DNA of 12,704 nucleotides, taken from assembly GCA_947258895.1 (NCBI GenBank), contig CAMYKE010000024.1, positions 1 to 12,704 of the forward strand, read 5' to 3'. The notes beneath the pieces were generated by a model. It was not told the DNA's origin and did not search any database. It saw only the letters and a list, made by a program, of their open reading frames with translations. This DNA comes from an uncultured Pseudomonadales bacterium. GTDB taxonomy: Bacteria; Pseudomonadota; Gammaproteobacteria; Pseudomonadales; IMCC2047. Positions 1 through 8,858 of the stretch are shown piece by piece. Numbering within the stretch: the first letter of the stretch is position 1; each line of letters opens with the position of its first letter. Position numbers and translations under genes: made by a program.

Positions 1-226
1 CTTCGATGTCCTGTTTGACTGCTGCCAGGTCCAGCTTCCTGAACTCATCCGCATAGCTAAAATCCTCACCCAACGGACTGGATTTTGGAGCATGCTGGTG
101 CAGGATATTGAGGTTAAGTTGGTTTGGCCACCAGTCTTTGTTGACGGTACCACCGCTCCCTGTTCGGGTATTGGCTCCATGCATTACCGGGCACCTGCCG
201 GTGTTGTTTGCCTGTTGCGTTGTCAT
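1..226 (-). CDS. katG: catalase-peroxidase KatG, N-terminal part (truncated by window edge)
   Basis: Translation from the ATG at 226 gives 75 residues open to the window edge. It begins [17 protein letters not shown] and continues through [17 protein letters not shown] and a [15 protein letters not shown] stretch. This is the characteristic N-terminus of bacterial KatG: a CPVMHG segment, then the WWPNQLNL motif and the (D/E)F-Y-EF-LDL motif. KatG is a haem enzyme of about 720-750 residues that removes hydrogen peroxide by catalase and peroxidase reactions. The catalytic Arg, Trp and His residues lie beyond the window. A GGAG ribosome-binding site stands 7 bases before the ATG. The gene has the same orientation as the guanidine operon but is 246 bases downstream of it, so it probably has its own promoter. 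I found no convincing OxyR site or sigma-70 promoter in that gap. Confidence 0.9.
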   Translation of the reverse strand, partial: MTTQQANNTGRCPVMHGANTRTGSGGTVNKDWWPNQLNLNILHQHAPKSSPLGEDFSYADEFRKLDLAAVKQDIE

Positions 227-344
227 CTGTCTACTCCGTTATTTTCATAATTACGATCTGTGGGTTAGCTGAGCTTTGATTGCCCTGCGGCCCTATCGTT
301 CAACACGCCGAAATTCGATCCCGGGACCACTAATTACTGTATCT

Positions 345-368
345 GGTTTAAGGGGAGGTTTAAGGGGA
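345..368. repeat. 12-bp perfect tandem duplication
   Basis: GGTTTAAGGGGA occurs twice head to tail, at 345-356 and 357-368. The second copy runs into the left arm of the adjacent inverted repeat. This could be a slippage product or part of the end of a small mobile element. Confidence 0.8.
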
Positions 369-454
369 CGGAGGGAATTAATGGTAGCCAGTTGTTACCG
401 GGATGGCGCGAAGTTTGTTGACGGTTGGTTAACAGATAATCCCTCCGTCCCCTT
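362..454. repeat. REP/MITE-like inverted repeat with 15-bp perfect arms
   Basis: The arm AAGGGGACGGAGGGA at 362-376 is exactly reverse-complemented at 440-454 (TCCCTCCGTCCCCTT), and both arms are followed inward by near-matching TAAT/ATTA bases. The spacer is 63 bases and contains a smaller GGTA...TACC inverted repeat. GGGGACGGAGGG-type palindromes recur in many gammaproteobacterial genomes as REP-like elements moved by Y1 (RAYT) transposases; that match is from memory and was not searched. On the plus strand a T-rich tail follows the right arm. On the minus strand the structure lies just past the allophanate hydrolase stop, so it could protect or end the operon's 3' end. Confidence 0.6.
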
Positions 455-472
455 TTTCTTTCCTTTTTCTTT

Positions 473-2230
473 TTAGGGCCTGAAATTACGCCAGCTGCCC
501 AGGCCGCTGATATCTTTCGCATCCTCAAGTCCACAGGGCTCGCAGATAAAGCTGTTCACCCAGCTGCCATCTGCCAGTTCGACGGATCCGATACCCAGTG
601 GGGGAGGGATCTGCAGCATGAATTCGCCAAAGCGTGCCACCGGTACTTGCCAGACTTCAACCTCGATCGCTTGGCCAGTTTCGGCACCTACGCGCGCCAG
701 GCCGGGGCGGTGCGGTGGACCGCCCGCTAGCGCATACAGACGGTAAGCCCGGGAGGTGGTCGTGGACTCGCTCAATGTGGCGCCCAGTGCCGTGAGCTGT
801 CCATTCAATGGCATCCCCGACAGGTGTGCTCCGCACACCGCGATCGGCATGCATTGCCCGGTTATTTCCGCGCTGGCCGCCGCCGGCTCGCCGCGAAACA
901 TCCTCGCATAGGCGAGTAATCGCCTGTCGGACAGCGCCGGCCCGGCGATCGTTACCCCGAAGGGCAGTCCCTCGTCTGTAAATCCCGCTGGCACCGCCAC
1001 GGCGGCAAGATCCAGCAAGTTCATAAAGTTAGTGTAATAACCCAGATTCGAATTGAGCGTTATGGGCTCCGCTAACACCTCGTCGACACGGTAAATCGTG
1101 CCTGCCGTGGGAGTGAACAGAAAGTCGACCTCCTGTAACGCCTCCGCACACTGGCGCTGCAACGCAGCGCGTCGATACTCGGCTTTAAACGCCTCCACAG
1201 CGGTATGGCTTGTCGCCGGCTCGATGATAGCCCTGATCGTCGGGTGCAGGGTATCGGGATCGGATAGCATCAGCTGTTCGATCGCCGCATAGCGCTCCGC
1301 CACCCAGGGACCTTCGTACAGCAAGCGGGCGCATTCCAGAAATGGCGCAAAATCGATGCGCTGCAGCGTACCGCCGCGGGCCTGCAGTTGCTCGATGGCC
1401 CGCTCAAACAGCTGCTGATAGCCGGCGTTGCCAAAGAAAGCCAGCTGCTCCTGCTGCGGAACCGCAAAGGTAAAGGCGTCCTCTGCCGGGCTGTCGTCCA
1501 TGGCTTCCGCCCTGGCGTAGCAATCGTCCCTGTCGTAGTCGGCGGTCAATTCCAGCAGGAGCTCGCTATCCGCTACCTCGTTGGCAAATAGGGTCACGCA
1601 ATCCAGGGTGCGGCATGCCGGGACCAGCCCCGAGGTGCTCAATAGCCCCTTGCTGGGTTTCACGCCAAACAGATTATTGAAGGCGGCGGGCACCCGGCCC
1701 GAGCCGGCGGTATCGGTACCCAGGGAAAAACTGACCAGGCCTTTGCCGACTGCGACCGCAGAACCCGAACTCGAGCCACCCGAGATGTAGTCCGGGTCAA
1801 TGCTGTTCCTGCACACGCCGAAAGGTTCCGGCGAGCGCACACCGACCAGTCCGGTGGCAAATTGATCCAGGTTGGTTTTGCCGATGGGAATCGCGCCTGC
1901 CTCCAGCAACAGGTTCACCACGTAGGCGGAACGATCGGGCAGGTAGCGGTATGCCGGACATCCCGCGGTGGTCGGCACGCCCGCCAGATCGAGATTGTCC
2001 TTGATGGCAAAGGGTATCCCGTAGAGCGGCAGATCATCGACTGATTTTCCGCGCAGCCGATCGAGCCAGGGCTGCAGCTCGGCCGGCGTCAGCCGGTGAG
2101 TCCAGATATTCCAGCTTTCACATGCATCCGCGCGGGCCCAAATTTGGCTAACCAGCTCCTCGGGCGTTAGCCGGGCGGAGGCATAGGCCTCCCGCAACAG
2201 GGAAATAGTAAGTTTCTCGGGGATATTCAT
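473..2230 (-). CDS. atzF: allophanate hydrolase
   Basis: 585-residue protein that hydrolyses allophanate (urea-1-carboxylate) to ammonia and CO2, the last step of guanidine or urea carboxylase pathways; cytosolic. The N-terminal amidase-signature domain (about 1-450) shows the Ser-cisSer-Lys triad: Lys77 in GIPFAIKDN, Ser153 in [10 protein letters not shown] and nucleophile Ser177 in [14 protein letters not shown]. The C-terminal allophanate hydrolase domain (about 461-585) starts [14 protein letters not shown] and contains [11 protein letters not shown], ending in a [11 protein letters not shown] motif. The length matches the family (about 570-620). The start is fixed by an ATGA overlap with the carboxylase stop, giving [12 protein letters not shown]; the frame is open 60 codons further upstream, but that part overlaps the biotinyl domain and has no homology. 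The symbol follows the AtzF/AH family; DUR1,2 carries the same domain in fungi. The gene looks intact. Confidence 0.93.
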   Translation of the reverse strand: MNIPEKLTISLLREAYASARLTPEELVSQIWARADACESWNIWTHRLTPAELQPWLDRLRGKSVDDLPLYGIPFAIKDNLDLAGVPTTAGCPAYRYLPDRSAYVVNLLLEAGAIPIGKTNLDQFATGLVGVRSPEPFGVCRNSIDPDYISGGSSSGSAVAVGKGLVSFSLGTDTAGSGRVPAAFNNLFGVKPSKGLLSTSGLVPACRTLDCVTLFANEVADSELLLELTADYDRDDCYARAEAMDDSPAEDAFTFAVPQQEQLAFFGNAGYQQLFERAIEQLQARGGTLQRIDFAPFLECARLLYEGPWVAERYAAIEQLMLSDPDTLHPTIRAIIEPATSHTAVEAFKAEYRRAALQRQCAEALQEVDFLFTPTAGTIYRVDEVLAEPITLNSNLGYYTNFMNLLDLAAVAVPAGFTDEGLPFGVTIAGPALSDRRLLAYARMFRGEPAAASAEITGQCMPIAVCGAHLSGMPLNGQLTALGATLSESTTTSRAYRLYALAGGPPHRPGLARVGAETGQAIEVEVWQVPVARFGEFMLQIPPPLGIGSVELADGSWVNSFICEPCGLEDAKDISGLGSWRNFRP

Positions 2231-3219
2231 TCGACCACCAGTACCATTAATCGTTGACCTGCCTGCACCTGCGCGCCTGCATTGACCGCAATGCTTGTTA
2301 CAACACCGGCTTCGGGAGCCTGTACTTCGATCTCCATTTTCATGGACTCCAGCACCAGCAGGGTCTCGCCGGCAATCACCCGCTGTCCTTCCGCGACCAG
2401 CACCTGCCACACGCTACCCGCCAGATGACCCTCGATGGCAATGCCGTTCTCCGGCAGGTCGGGCGCAGCCGAGAGCGTTTCCCTGTCGCTATACTCGGAT
2501 GCAAAGTTCAGCTGCCCGGATTCTACCCAGCGCTGCAATTCCTCGGCGAAGGCGGCTTCGCGATGCGCATCAAATTCCGCGATGCTCTCCGCCTGTTCGG
2601 AGAGAAATGCATGGTATTCTCGCAGATTGAAGCGCGAGGTTTCTGTACGCAGTCGATACTGTCCCTTGGGAAAATCCGCTCTGATTTGCAGCAGCTCTTC
2701 GGCGCTAACCTCGTAAAAGCGAATTTGATCAAAAAAACGCAGTAACCAGGGCTTGTCGAAATCTGCCGTGCGTCGATAACGGTTCCACATTTGTAAGGTA
2801 CGGCCGACAAACTGATACCCGCCCGGTCCCTCCATGCCATACACGCACAGATAGGAACCGCCGATCCCCACGGAATTCTCCGCGGTCCAGGTTCGCGCCG
2901 GGTTATATTTGGTCGTCACCAGCCGGTGCCGTGGGTCGAGGGGCGTGGCAACCGGCGCGCCCAGATACACGTCGCCCAGTCCCATCACCACATAGCTCGC
3001 GTTGAACACGATGTCCTTTACCTGCCGTACCGAATCCAGGCCATTGATGCGACGGATAAATTCAATGTTGTCGGGACACCAGGGCGCGTCTTTACGGACC
3101 GACTGCTGGTATTTTTCCACCGCCTCGCGGCAGGCCGCGTCATCCCAACTCAGCGGCAGATGCACAATCCGGGATTCAAGGTCCAGGTCTTCCAGGTGGG
3201 AAAGCGCCGCCTCCGCCAC
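2227..3219 (-). CDS. guanidine/urea carboxylase, C-terminal fragment (AHS1 part + biotinyl domain)
   Basis: 330-residue frame; the real remnant begins further upstream at about 3303 with [15 protein letters not shown], but the first usable start codon is GTG at 3219, with no convincing ribosome-binding site. The KipI-like AHS1 part shows [12 protein letters not shown], the [10 protein letters not shown] segment, [20 protein letters not shown] and [14 protein letters not shown], which are hallmarks of urea/guanidine carboxylase. A biotinyl (BCCP) domain fills the last 75 or so residues, with the biotin-accepting Lys294 in [10 protein letters not shown]. The stop overlaps the allophanate hydrolase start as ATGA, so translation of that gene would depend on ribosomes reaching this end. 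This fragment has lost the N-terminal piece of AHS1 and is separated from biotin carboxylase. Confidence 0.85.
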   Translation of the reverse strand: MAEAALSHLEDLDLESRIVHLPLSWDDAACREAVEKYQQSVRKDAPWCPDNIEFIRRINGLDSVRQVKDIVFNASYVVMGLGDVYLGAPVATPLDPRHRLVTTKYNPARTWTAENSVGIGGSYLCVYGMEGPGGYQFVGRTLQMWNRYRRTADFDKPWLLRFFDQIRFYEVSAEELLQIRADFPKGQYRLRTETSRFNLREYHAFLSEQAESIAEFDAHREAAFAEELQRWVESGQLNFASEYSDRETLSAAPDLPENGIAIEGHLAGSVWQVLVAEGQRVIAGETLLVLESMKMEIEVQAPEAGVVTSIAVNAGAQVQAGQRLMVLVVE

Positions 3220-5720
3220 CTGCAGATGATCCAGCAGTTTGGAAACTGCCAGGCGCTGGCTGTCATAATGAATCTGCAGGGAGCGAATGCCCGGTGTGAG
3301 TTCCCGACGACCTCCGGATTCCCATCCACACCCTGTTGCCTATGCAGGACGGTGTTGTCAGGTGGCGAAATTTCCGCGGGGCAGGGCTTATGCGACAGAG
3401 ATGCCAGATTGCGATTTTGCTGGTTTTCAAGCCGCACCGCTGTAGCCAGGCTAACCGGTAGAAAATGCACCGTGTCGCCGGCTTTCAGTTGACCCAGTTT
3501 CCACAGATCCGCGGTGATCACCGTGGCGGGACAGACGAAGCCGCCGAGACTGGGGCCGTCCGGCCCGAGAATTACCGGCATGTCACCGGTGAAATCAACG
3601 CTGCCAATCGCATAGGCGTTGTCGTGGATATTGGAAGGGTGCATGCCCGCCTCACCGCCGTCGGTTCGCGCCCACTCGGGTTTCGGGCCGATCAGGCGGA
3701 CACCGGTGCGGCTGGAGTTATAATGGACTTCCCAGTTCGCCGCAAAAAACGTTTCTGCGTCCTGGGCAGTCAAAAATTCAGGCGCAGCGTGGGGGCCGTA
3801 AATCACCCGCAGCTGCCATTCGTTGCCAATCTCGGGTAGTAGCTCTGGCGGCAGTGCCTGGTAGCTGACGCTACCTGCGTCGCCTATCTGCAATACGTCA
3901 CCGGGCCGTAGTGCCCGGCCCTGGTGGCCGCCAAAGCGCCCAAGCGTGAAGGTCGACTTGCTGCCCAGGTAGTCGGGGCAGTAGATGCCGCCGGCTACCG
4001 CAAGGTAGGCGCGCGCGCCGGCACCTGGCGCTTTACCAATCCTCAGGCGATCGCCGCCGCGAACCTCGAACGGCTGGTAATAGTCGATGGCGCGTTCCGT
4101 GCCATCCTGCTGCACCACCAAGGCGGGCAAATTTGCTCCGCACAGTACCAGCTGGCACGAAACGTTAAACAGCAGTGTCGGTCCCGTCAGCGTGACTTCG
4201 ATGCCCGCGGCATGCTCTTCATTTCCCAGCAGTCGGTTTGCCAGGCGAAACGAATAGCTGTCGAAAGGGCCGGAAGGAGGCACTCCGACATCCCAAAAAC
4301 CGGTCCTCCCCGGCCAGTCCTGGACGGTGCTCATCGTGCCTGCCGTGATCACCTCGAGGGTTCGCGCCCGGTACGGCAGTTCGTTCAGGTAACGGGTATA
4401 CATTTCACCCTTGATGAACAGCGGGTCGTGCAAAACCTTGCGGACATAATCCAGGTTCGTCTGGATGCCGTATACTTCTGTCTCGTCCAGTACCTTGCCG
4501 AGCCGCGCGATCGCCCGCTCCCGGTTATCGTCGGTGACAATTATTTTCGCCAGCATGGGATCGAAGAAGGGAGAAACTTCCACGCCAGCCTCTATCCAGT
4601 GATCGATCCGGAGGTGGTCCGTGTCATCCGCCGGCCAATGCAAGTGGCTGATCAAACCGGCGCATGGCTGGAATGATTTGGCCGGATCCTCCGCGTACAG
4701 GCGCATCTGAATAGAGTGCCCCTTCGGTGTCAGCGTTCGCTGCAGGTCGGAGAGAGATGGCAACTCCAGCGCCCCCAGTAGCACCATCCAGCGCACCAGG
4801 TCGACGCCATAGACCTGCTCCGTCACGCCGTGCTCGACCTGTAGCCGAGTGTTGACCTCAAGAAAATAGAACTGCGCCGCGCTGGCGTCATAAATAAACT
4901 CGACGGTACCGGCATTGCGATAGTCGACGGCCTGGCACAATCGCACTGCGGTCTGGTGGAGTTCCTGCCTGACGAAGTGCGGCAGATTAGGGGCGGGGGC
5001 TTCCTCGACCACCTTTTGATTGCGGCGCTGGGTCGAACAATCGCGCTCGCCGAGGGCGATGACCTCGCCATTCCCGTCGCCGAATACCTGGACTTCAATA
5101 TGTCGCGCGCGTTCGATGAACTTTTCCAGGAAGACATCGGCGTTGCCAAAATTATTCTGGCTGAGTCGCTGCACCGAGGCAAAACCTGCAGTGAGCTCGT
5201 CATCGTTATAACAGAGCTCCATGCCGATGCCCCCGCCGCCAGCGGTACTTTTCAGCATTACCGGATAGCCGATTCGCTGCGCTTCCCGAAGTGCCTCGTC
5301 CAGGTTGCCCAATAGGCCGCTACCCGGTAGCAGGGGTACCTGGTTTTTACGGGCTATCTCGCGCGCGCTATGCTTCAAGCCAAAGGCGCGCATTTGTTCG
5401 GCGCGCGGGCCGAGAAACGCGATGCCCCGAGCCTCGCAGGCCTCGACAAACTCGGGGTTTTCGCTCAGGAAACCGTAGCCGGGGTGAATCGCCTGCACGT
5501 CGTGTAGCGCGCAAATCCGAAACAGCTTTTCCTGGTCCAGGTAGGTTTCGCGGGCCGGGCCTTCACCCAGGCAGATGGCCTGGTCGGCCCGGGAAACATG
5601 CAGGGAGTCGCGATCCGCGTCGGAATACACGACCACCGAGCCGATGCCCATCTCGCGCAGGGTTCGAATAATCCTGCAGGCAATGGCGCCACGGTTGGCA
5701 ATCAGTACTTTGCTAAACAT
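3150..5720 (-). CDS. guanidine/urea carboxylase, N-terminal fragment (biotin carboxylase + AHS2)
   Basis: 856 codons, of which about 805 are authentic. Biotin carboxylase spans roughly 1-450: N-terminal [31 protein letters not shown] at 79-89, ATP-grasp glycine-rich loop TAGGGGIGM at 159-167, HIEVQ at 208-212, and the catalytic [10 protein letters not shown] at 288-297 with Arg292. The KipA-like AHS2 domain follows (about 460-775), with [22 protein letters not shown] at its start and the [16 protein letters not shown] segment at 719-733. With ATP and bicarbonate this family carboxylates guanidine (formerly thought urea). From residue 806 the translation ([10 protein letters not shown]...) is out of frame and meaningless. 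The spacer before the ATG at 5720 has no good Shine-Dalgarno but is rich in stem-loops. The gene lies 77 bases after the upstream DUF1989 gene. Substrate preference for guanidine is inferred from the riboswitch and neighbours. Confidence 0.88.
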   Translation of the reverse strand: MFSKVLIANRGAIACRIIRTLREMGIGSVVVYSDADRDSLHVSRADQAICLGEGPARETYLDQEKLFRICALHDVQAIHPGYGFLSENPEFVEACEARGIAFLGPRAEQMRAFGLKHSAREIARKNQVPLLPGSGLLGNLDEALREAQRIGYPVMLKSTAGGGGIGMELCYNDDELTAGFASVQRLSQNNFGNADVFLEKFIERARHIEVQVFGDGNGEVIALGERDCSTQRRNQKVVEEAPAPNLPHFVRQELHQTAVRLCQAVDYRNAGTVEFIYDASAAQFYFLEVNTRLQVEHGVTEQVYGVDLVRWMVLLGALELPSLSDLQRTLTPKGHSIQMRLYAEDPAKSFQPCAGLISHLHWPADDTDHLRIDHWIEAGVEVSPFFDPMLAKIIVTDDNRERAIARLGKVLDETEVYGIQTNLDYVRKVLHDPLFIKGEMYTRYLNELPYRARTLEVITAGTMSTVQDWPGRTGFWDVGVPPSGPFDSYSFRLANRLLGNEEHAAGIEVTLTGPTLLFNVSCQLVLCGANLPALVVQQDGTERAIDYYQPFEVRGGDRLRIGKAPGAGARAYLAVAGGIYCPDYLGSKSTFTLGRFGGHQGRALRPGDVLQIGDAGSVSYQALPPELLPEIGNEWQLRVIYGPHAAPEFLTAQDAETFFAANWEVHYNSSRTGVRLIGPKPEWARTDGGEAGMHPSNIHDNAYAIGSVDFTGDMPVILGPDGPSLGGFVCPATVITADLWKLGQLKAGDTVHFLPVSLATAVRLENQQNRNLASLSHKPCPAEISPPDNTVLHRQQGVDGNPEVVGNSHRAFAPCRFIMTASAWQFPNCWIICRWRRRRFPTWKTWTLNPGLCICR

Positions 5721-5727
5721 GTCAGCA

Positions 5728-5787
5728 CACTATCGATAGTGCGGGTCGTCCCGCCGAATAGAATTCCACCGAAAGTCGTCTTTCGGT
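5728..5787 (-). promoter_or_regulatory. tandem stem-loops in the spacer before the carboxylase start
   Basis: Read as RNA, the spacer contains ACCGAAAG-ACGA-CUUUCGGU (5787-5768, perfect 8-bp stem), then GCGGG-ACGA-CCCGC (5754-5741, perfect 5-bp stem), then the 14-bp palindrome CACTATCGATAGTG (5741-5728) ending 7 bases before the ATG. Both hairpins have the same ACGA tetraloop. No U-run follows either, so they do not look like intrinsic terminators. They could stabilise or process the mRNA, or control carboxylase translation, because the palindrome occupies the place where a ribosome-binding site would be expected. Confidence 0.5.
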
Positions 5788-5797
5788 TTATGTACAG

Positions 5798-6436
5798 CTA
5801 ATCCCAAATGATCATTTCTATGGGAGTCGGGTTATACGCATTACAGGGATTGTTCAGCTGCGGGCAGTTGGATACCAGTACGATCACGTCCATCGCAGCG
5901 CGCATCTCAACGTATTTACCGGCGTCACTGATTCCGTCCTCAAAAGTAAGGCCACCCTCCGGCGTAACCGGCACGTTCATAAAGAAATTGATGTTGTGGG
6001 TAATGTCGCGTTTGGTCATGCCGAACTGCTCGTTTTCGGCAACCGCCAGCAGCCAGCTATCCCGGCAGGCATGCATGCATTTCTTCTCCAGGGCATAGCG
6101 CACGGTATTACTTTCCGTGGCACAGGCTCCGCCCAATGTATCGTGCCGGCCACAGGTATCGGCCGTGATTTCCAGCATCAGGTTGCCCGCGTTGGACAGC
6201 AACCGGGTGCCGGCGGTCAGGTACACGTTGCCCTGCTCACGAATGGTGTCAATCGCACTGTAGCGTTCGCCCGGGTCGGCCAGGCTGTAAAACAGCGTAT
6301 CCGCCGCCTGATTGCCCTCCAGATCCAGAATGCGCAGGGTTTGACCGGCTGTTAGCGGATGCATCCAGTACTCTCCGGCGGGCACCACTTCGCGATAACT
6401 CGCCTGCTCTGTCTTCAGGGTACTTTCTTTAATCAT
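5798..6436 (-). CDS. DUF1989 protein (urea carboxylase-associated protein 1), CgdAB carboxyguanidine deiminase subunit
   Basis: 212 residues. It belongs to the DUF1989 family once called urea carboxylase-associated protein 1. Together with the second DUF1989 protein encoded just upstream it forms carboxyguanidine deiminase (CgdAB), which converts carboxyguanidine to allophanate and ammonia; I am not certain which subunit is named A and which B. Family marks are [10 protein letters not shown] near 43-52, [11 protein letters not shown] at 95-105, [10 protein letters not shown] near 148-157 and [17 protein letters not shown] at 189-205. Cys95, His98, Cys105, Cys191 and Cys198 are candidate metal ligands. 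The length is normal for the family. The ATG at 6436 follows a GGGAG that is very close (2 bases), and the gene begins 18 bases after its partner's stop, which suggests coupled synthesis of the two subunits. Confidence 0.9.
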   Translation of the reverse strand: MIKESTLKTEQASYREVVPAGEYWMHPLTAGQTLRILDLEGNQAADTLFYSLADPGERYSAIDTIREQGNVYLTAGTRLLSNAGNLMLEITADTCGRHDTLGGACATESNTVRYALEKKCMHACRDSWLLAVAENEQFGMTKRDITHNINFFMNVPVTPEGGLTFEDGISDAGKYVEMRAAMDVIVLVSNCPQLNNPCNAYNPTPIEMIIWD

Positions 6437-6454
6437 CGCTCCCGACTCACTCCG

Positions 6455-7183
6455 TTACCGGCCGCCACACCCCAGTTGGTAAATATGGTTGTTCATGAAC
6501 CCACGTTCGTTTTCCGGCCGGGATATCCTGCACGGGTCGTCAGGCGCTACCGGATCAGCCATATGGATCTCATAAGCGACCGGTTTTTTGGGATAACTGG
6601 ATGCCGGATTCAGCGGATGCGGGCAGGTGTGCAGTAACACCAGCGTATCCATTTCAAAGCGCAGCTCGATGGCATCGCCGGGCTTTGAGTTTTCTTTGAC
6701 AAAGTTGAGATTACCGGCAGCGTCCGTCTGTACCTTGCTGAACAGGTTGAGATTGGCCGCAAGATCTTTCCTGCCCAGGCCATATTTTGCGGCCTCGACC
6801 AGAAAACTGTCATGCCCGCTGAGCGTCCAGTCATTGCGGTACTCCTGGTAGGAATGTTTCCCCCACCGGGCCTCTACCATCTTGCGGGTCATCGAACCGC
6901 ACACGGTGTCGTGCCAGCCCACATCATCCGCAATAATGGAACAGAAAATGCGTCCCATATCCGAATACAGGCAATGGCCCCGGGTCAGCTTAAAGGTATG
7001 CTGGCATTTCAGGGTGTCGGGGGCGTTGTAACGTTCCAGCAGGTTTTTCGGATTGTAGAACAGCATGCCGACGTTAGCGCCACCTTGCTGGTCAACCACC
7101 CGAATTGTGGTGCCTCGCTGCATGGTCAGGGACCAGTGCGCGCCGCCCGGGAGTTGATCGCTGTAGAGTGGAGAACGGCTCAT
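6455..7183 (-). CDS. DUF1989 protein (urea carboxylase-associated protein 2), CgdAB carboxyguanidine deiminase subunit
   Basis: 242 residues; paralogue of the next gene in the operon, in the family formerly called urea carboxylase-associated protein 2. Shared marks are a GANVGMLFYN segment (35-44), GWHDTVCGSMT (89-99) in place of the partner's [10 protein letters not shown], an NLNLF motif (144-148), and LHTCPHPLNP (184-193). His91, Cys95, Cys187 and His189 are possible metal or catalytic residues. The two paralogues form the deiminase acting between the carboxylase and allophanate hydrolase. A GAGG ribosome-binding site precedes the ATG by 5 bases, and the gene starts 14 bases after the ATPase stop. 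Nothing suggests truncation. Family assignment is firm; the carboxyguanidine role comes from published work on the family together with the riboswitch here. Confidence 0.9.
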   Translation of the reverse strand: MSRSPLYSDQLPGGAHWSLTMQRGTTIRVVDQQGGANVGMLFYNPKNLLERYNAPDTLKCQHTFKLTRGHCLYSDMGRIFCSIIADDVGWHDTVCGSMTRKMVEARWGKHSYQEYRNDWTLSGHDSFLVEAAKYGLGRKDLAANLNLFSKVQTDAAGNLNFVKENSKPGDAIELRFEMDTLVLLHTCPHPLNPASSYPKKPVAYEIHMADPVAPDDPCRISRPENERGFMNNHIYQLGCGGR

Positions 7184-7197
7184 AATATCCTCGGTGT

Positions 7198-8028
7198 CTA
7201 TACGGCTTCCAGGTTTGGACTTTCGGTATCTGTGGCAGGTGTTTCGTCGGGTCCGTGCGGGTTCGAATTATCGATAGCTTCGTCAATTTGTTGCAGGGTC
7301 GACTCGTCACAGGTACCAACGGGAATGTCATAGGTGATCTTGGCGCCGTAACTGTCCGGGTCGTGCGGATCATCGCGCACCTTGTCGAATACCCACAGTC
7401 GCGTGCCCAGGTAAAACCCTTCCTTCAGGTCATGGGTAATCATGAAGATGGTAATGCCGGTCTTGCGCCAGAGCTCCTTGATTAGCTGGTGCATATCCGC
7501 CCGGATACCGGGATCCAGAGCGCCAAAGGGCTCGTCCAGCAACAGTATCTTGGGATGGTTGATCAGTGATTGTGCGATCGCCAGCCGCTGCTGCATGCCC
7601 CCGGACAATTCCGCCGGAAACTTGTCCAGGGCGGCGCTCAACCCCACCGATTTCAGTATCTCCTCGGCTTCCTGCCGTGCCTTGCGCCGGGCTGTTCCAA
7701 ATAGCCGTCCGGTAATGGGCGCTGCCGGTAATTCCTGCGCAATCATCACATTCTCCAGCGTCGTCAGATGGGGAAACACCGAATATTTTTGAAACACGAT
7801 ACCGCGCTCGGGATCGGGTTCGTCCTTCAGCGGCTTTCCGGATAATAGCATCGCACCTCGCGAGGGCGTTTCGATACCCAGCAACATCTTTAAAAAGGTG
7901 GTTTTGCCGCAACCCGAGGTGCCGACGATCGTGATGAATTCACCTTCTTCGACTCGGACATTGACGTTTTCCAGTACGATATTGTTGCCGTATTCCTTCC
8001 ACAGCCCCTTGGCTTCTATGAAACTCAT
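7198..8028 (-). CDS. ABC transporter ATP-binding protein, NitT/TauT type (guanidine uptake)
   Basis: 276 residues. Nucleotide-binding domain with Walker A GTSGCGKTT (36-44), Q-loop Gln80 in IVFQKYSVFPHLTT, signature LSGGMQQR (141-148), Walker B ILLLDEP with Glu166, D-loop GALDP, and switch His199 in ITHD. A Pro/Asp-rich C-terminal tail (about 215-276) follows the core, as in the 'urea carboxylase-related' ATPases. It powers import through the neighbouring permease on the inner face of the cytoplasmic membrane. The start is set by an ATGA overlap with the permease stop, giving MSFIEAKGLWKEYG; the 34 extra open codons upstream overlap permease sequence and are spurious. The substrate is inferred to be guanidine from the riboswitch and the downstream enzymes. 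Confidence 0.93.
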   Translation of the reverse strand: MSFIEAKGLWKEYGNNIVLENVNVRVEEGEFITIVGTSGCGKTTFLKMLLGIETPSRGAMLLSGKPLKDEPDPERGIVFQKYSVFPHLTTLENVMIAQELPAAPITGRLFGTARRKARQEAEEILKSVGLSAALDKFPAELSGGMQQRLAIAQSLINHPKILLLDEPFGALDPGIRADMHQLIKELWRKTGITIFMITHDLKEGFYLGTRLWVFDKVRDDPHDPDSYGAKITYDIPVGTCDESTLQQIDEAIDNSNPHGPDETPATDTESPNLEAV

Positions 8029-8858
8029 GCGGCGCTCCCGTCCTTGCTCAGGCCGTGGAACCAGGGGAACGCCCTGATCGACAGCTGCCGCAACAGGTAG
8101 TCCATCAGGAACGCGAGCAGGGTGATCCACGCCACGTACGGCAGGATGACGTCCATCGACAGGTAGCGCCTTACCAGGAAAATCCGGTATCCCAGGCCGT
8201 CGGTGGCGGCGATCGCTTCCGCCGCGATAAGAAACAGCCAGCTCGCGCCGAGAGACAGGCGCACCGCATCCAGCAACCGGGGCAGCACCTGGGGCAGGAC
8301 GACCCGCAGTATTACTTGCCAGGTGGAGGCCCCCAGGGTCTGCGCCTTGATGAGTTGCTCGTCGGGAATTTCCAGCACCTTGGCCTGCATCTCCCGCACG
8401 ATAAAGGGTGCCGTTCCAAACACGATAAGCACAACTTTGGATAACTCGCCCAAACCAAACACGATAAACAGGATGGGTAATACTGCCATCGGCGGAATCA
8501 GGGAGATGGCGGTGACGAAGGGCGACAGGTTGGCACGCACGTAGGGGATAACCCCATTCGCAATACCTATGGTCAAGCCGATCAGCGCGCTGATACCGAT
8601 GCCCCAGGACAGCCTGATCAGGCTCGACAGGGTATCTGCCCAGAGTAAATAGCTTCCGGTCCGCTTGCTGGGCTCAAAGGCCATGCGCTGTATCGCATCA
8701 CCAAAACTGCTTAACGACGGCAACAGCTTGTCATTGGGATTCTCGGTCAGCCGGATATCCGAGGCGATGGCATAGGCAGCCACGGCGATCAGAAATGGCA
8801 ACAGGGTGAGGAAGACGGCGGCCACTCTACTCGGCTGTCGGTTCATCAGGCGTTTCAT
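8025..8858 (-). CDS. ABC transporter permease, NitT/TauT type (guanidine uptake)
   Basis: 277-residue inner-membrane protein of the BPD_transp_1 family. Hydrophobic segments are at about 13-31, 86-105, 114-136, 140-153, 203-219 and 238-256. The ATPase-coupling EAA loop is around 168-190, with the core KAQTLGASTWQVILRVVLP. The ENPNDKLLPS stretch (39-48) is typical of permeases next to urea/guanidine carboxylases. I chose the ATG at 8858 (MKRLMNRQPSR), which matches the family N-terminus; a TTG at 8912 would add 18 non-conserved residues. The next gene overlaps by ATGA. There is no strong ribosome-binding site before the ATG, so initiation may depend on translation of a short upstream frame that ends on it. 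Confidence 0.9.
   Translation of the reverse strand: MKRLMNRQPSRVAAVFLTLLPFLIAVAAYAIASDIRLTENPNDKLLPSLSSFGDAIQRMAFEPSKRTGSYLLWADTLSSLIRLSWGIGISALIGLTIGIANGVIPYVRANLSPFVTAISLIPPMAVLPILFIVFGLGELSKVVLIVFGTAPFIVREMQAKVLEIPDEQLIKAQTLGASTWQVILRVVLPQVLPRLLDAVRLSLGASWLFLIAAEAIAATDGLGYRIFLVRRYLSMDVILPYVAWITLLAFLMDYLLRQLSIRAFPWFHGLSKDGSAA

Larger units (their letters stand above)
227..472. other. intergenic region between allophanate hydrolase and katG
   Basis: There is no believable gene here; the short open frames run through the repeat element and lack family resemblance. The left part (227-344) should hold the katG promoter and leader. The right part (345-454) holds a 12-base tandem duplication and a long inverted repeat. 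A pyrimidine-rich stretch (TTTTTCTTTCC-like, plus strand, about 453-475) abuts the end of the allophanate hydrolase gene. Confidence 0.6.
2227..5720 (-). pseudogene. urea/guanidine carboxylase gene broken by an internal deletion and frameshift
   Basis: This is the whole locus of one biotin-dependent carboxylase, normally a single chain of about 1200 residues. The 5' frame codes for biotin carboxylase and the KipA-like (AHS2) half of the carboxyltransferase. The 3' frame codes for most of the KipI-like (AHS1) half and the biotinyl domain. Family homology stops near codon 805 (about 3306) and resumes in another frame at [14 protein letters not shown] (from 3303). About 805 plus 358 residues remain, so roughly 40-45 residues are missing. 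The frame offset implies a deletion of 3n+1 bases. In the downstream frame a TAG at about 3340-3342 blocks any upstream extension. Since biotin carboxylase and the biotinyl domain no longer share a chain, I infer the enzyme is inactive unless the two fragments complement each other or the break is a sequencing error. Confidence 0.7.

Noticed and set aside
1098..1790. plus-strand open frames inside allophanate hydrolase, and similar frames in the other operon genes
   Set aside because: They are antisense shadows of well-supported genes with no family resemblance or ribosome-binding sites.
2231..2410. 60-codon N-terminal extension of allophanate hydrolase
   Set aside because: It overlaps the biotinyl domain coding sequence and is low-complexity Arg/Gly-rich translation without homology; the ATGA-coupled ATG at 2230 is the proper start.
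3150..3305. the last 51 codons of the 856-codon carboxylase frame as real protein
   Set aside because: The sequence is Trp/Arg/Cys-rich and unlike the family, while the alternative frame of the same bases encodes exact family motifs ([13 protein letters not shown]).
5741..5787. ANTAR antiterminator target (paired hairpins)
   Set aside because: ANTAR sites need six-base loops with A at position 1 and G at position 4; these loops are four-base ACGA, and opening the closing pair puts G at position 1. No terminator follows.
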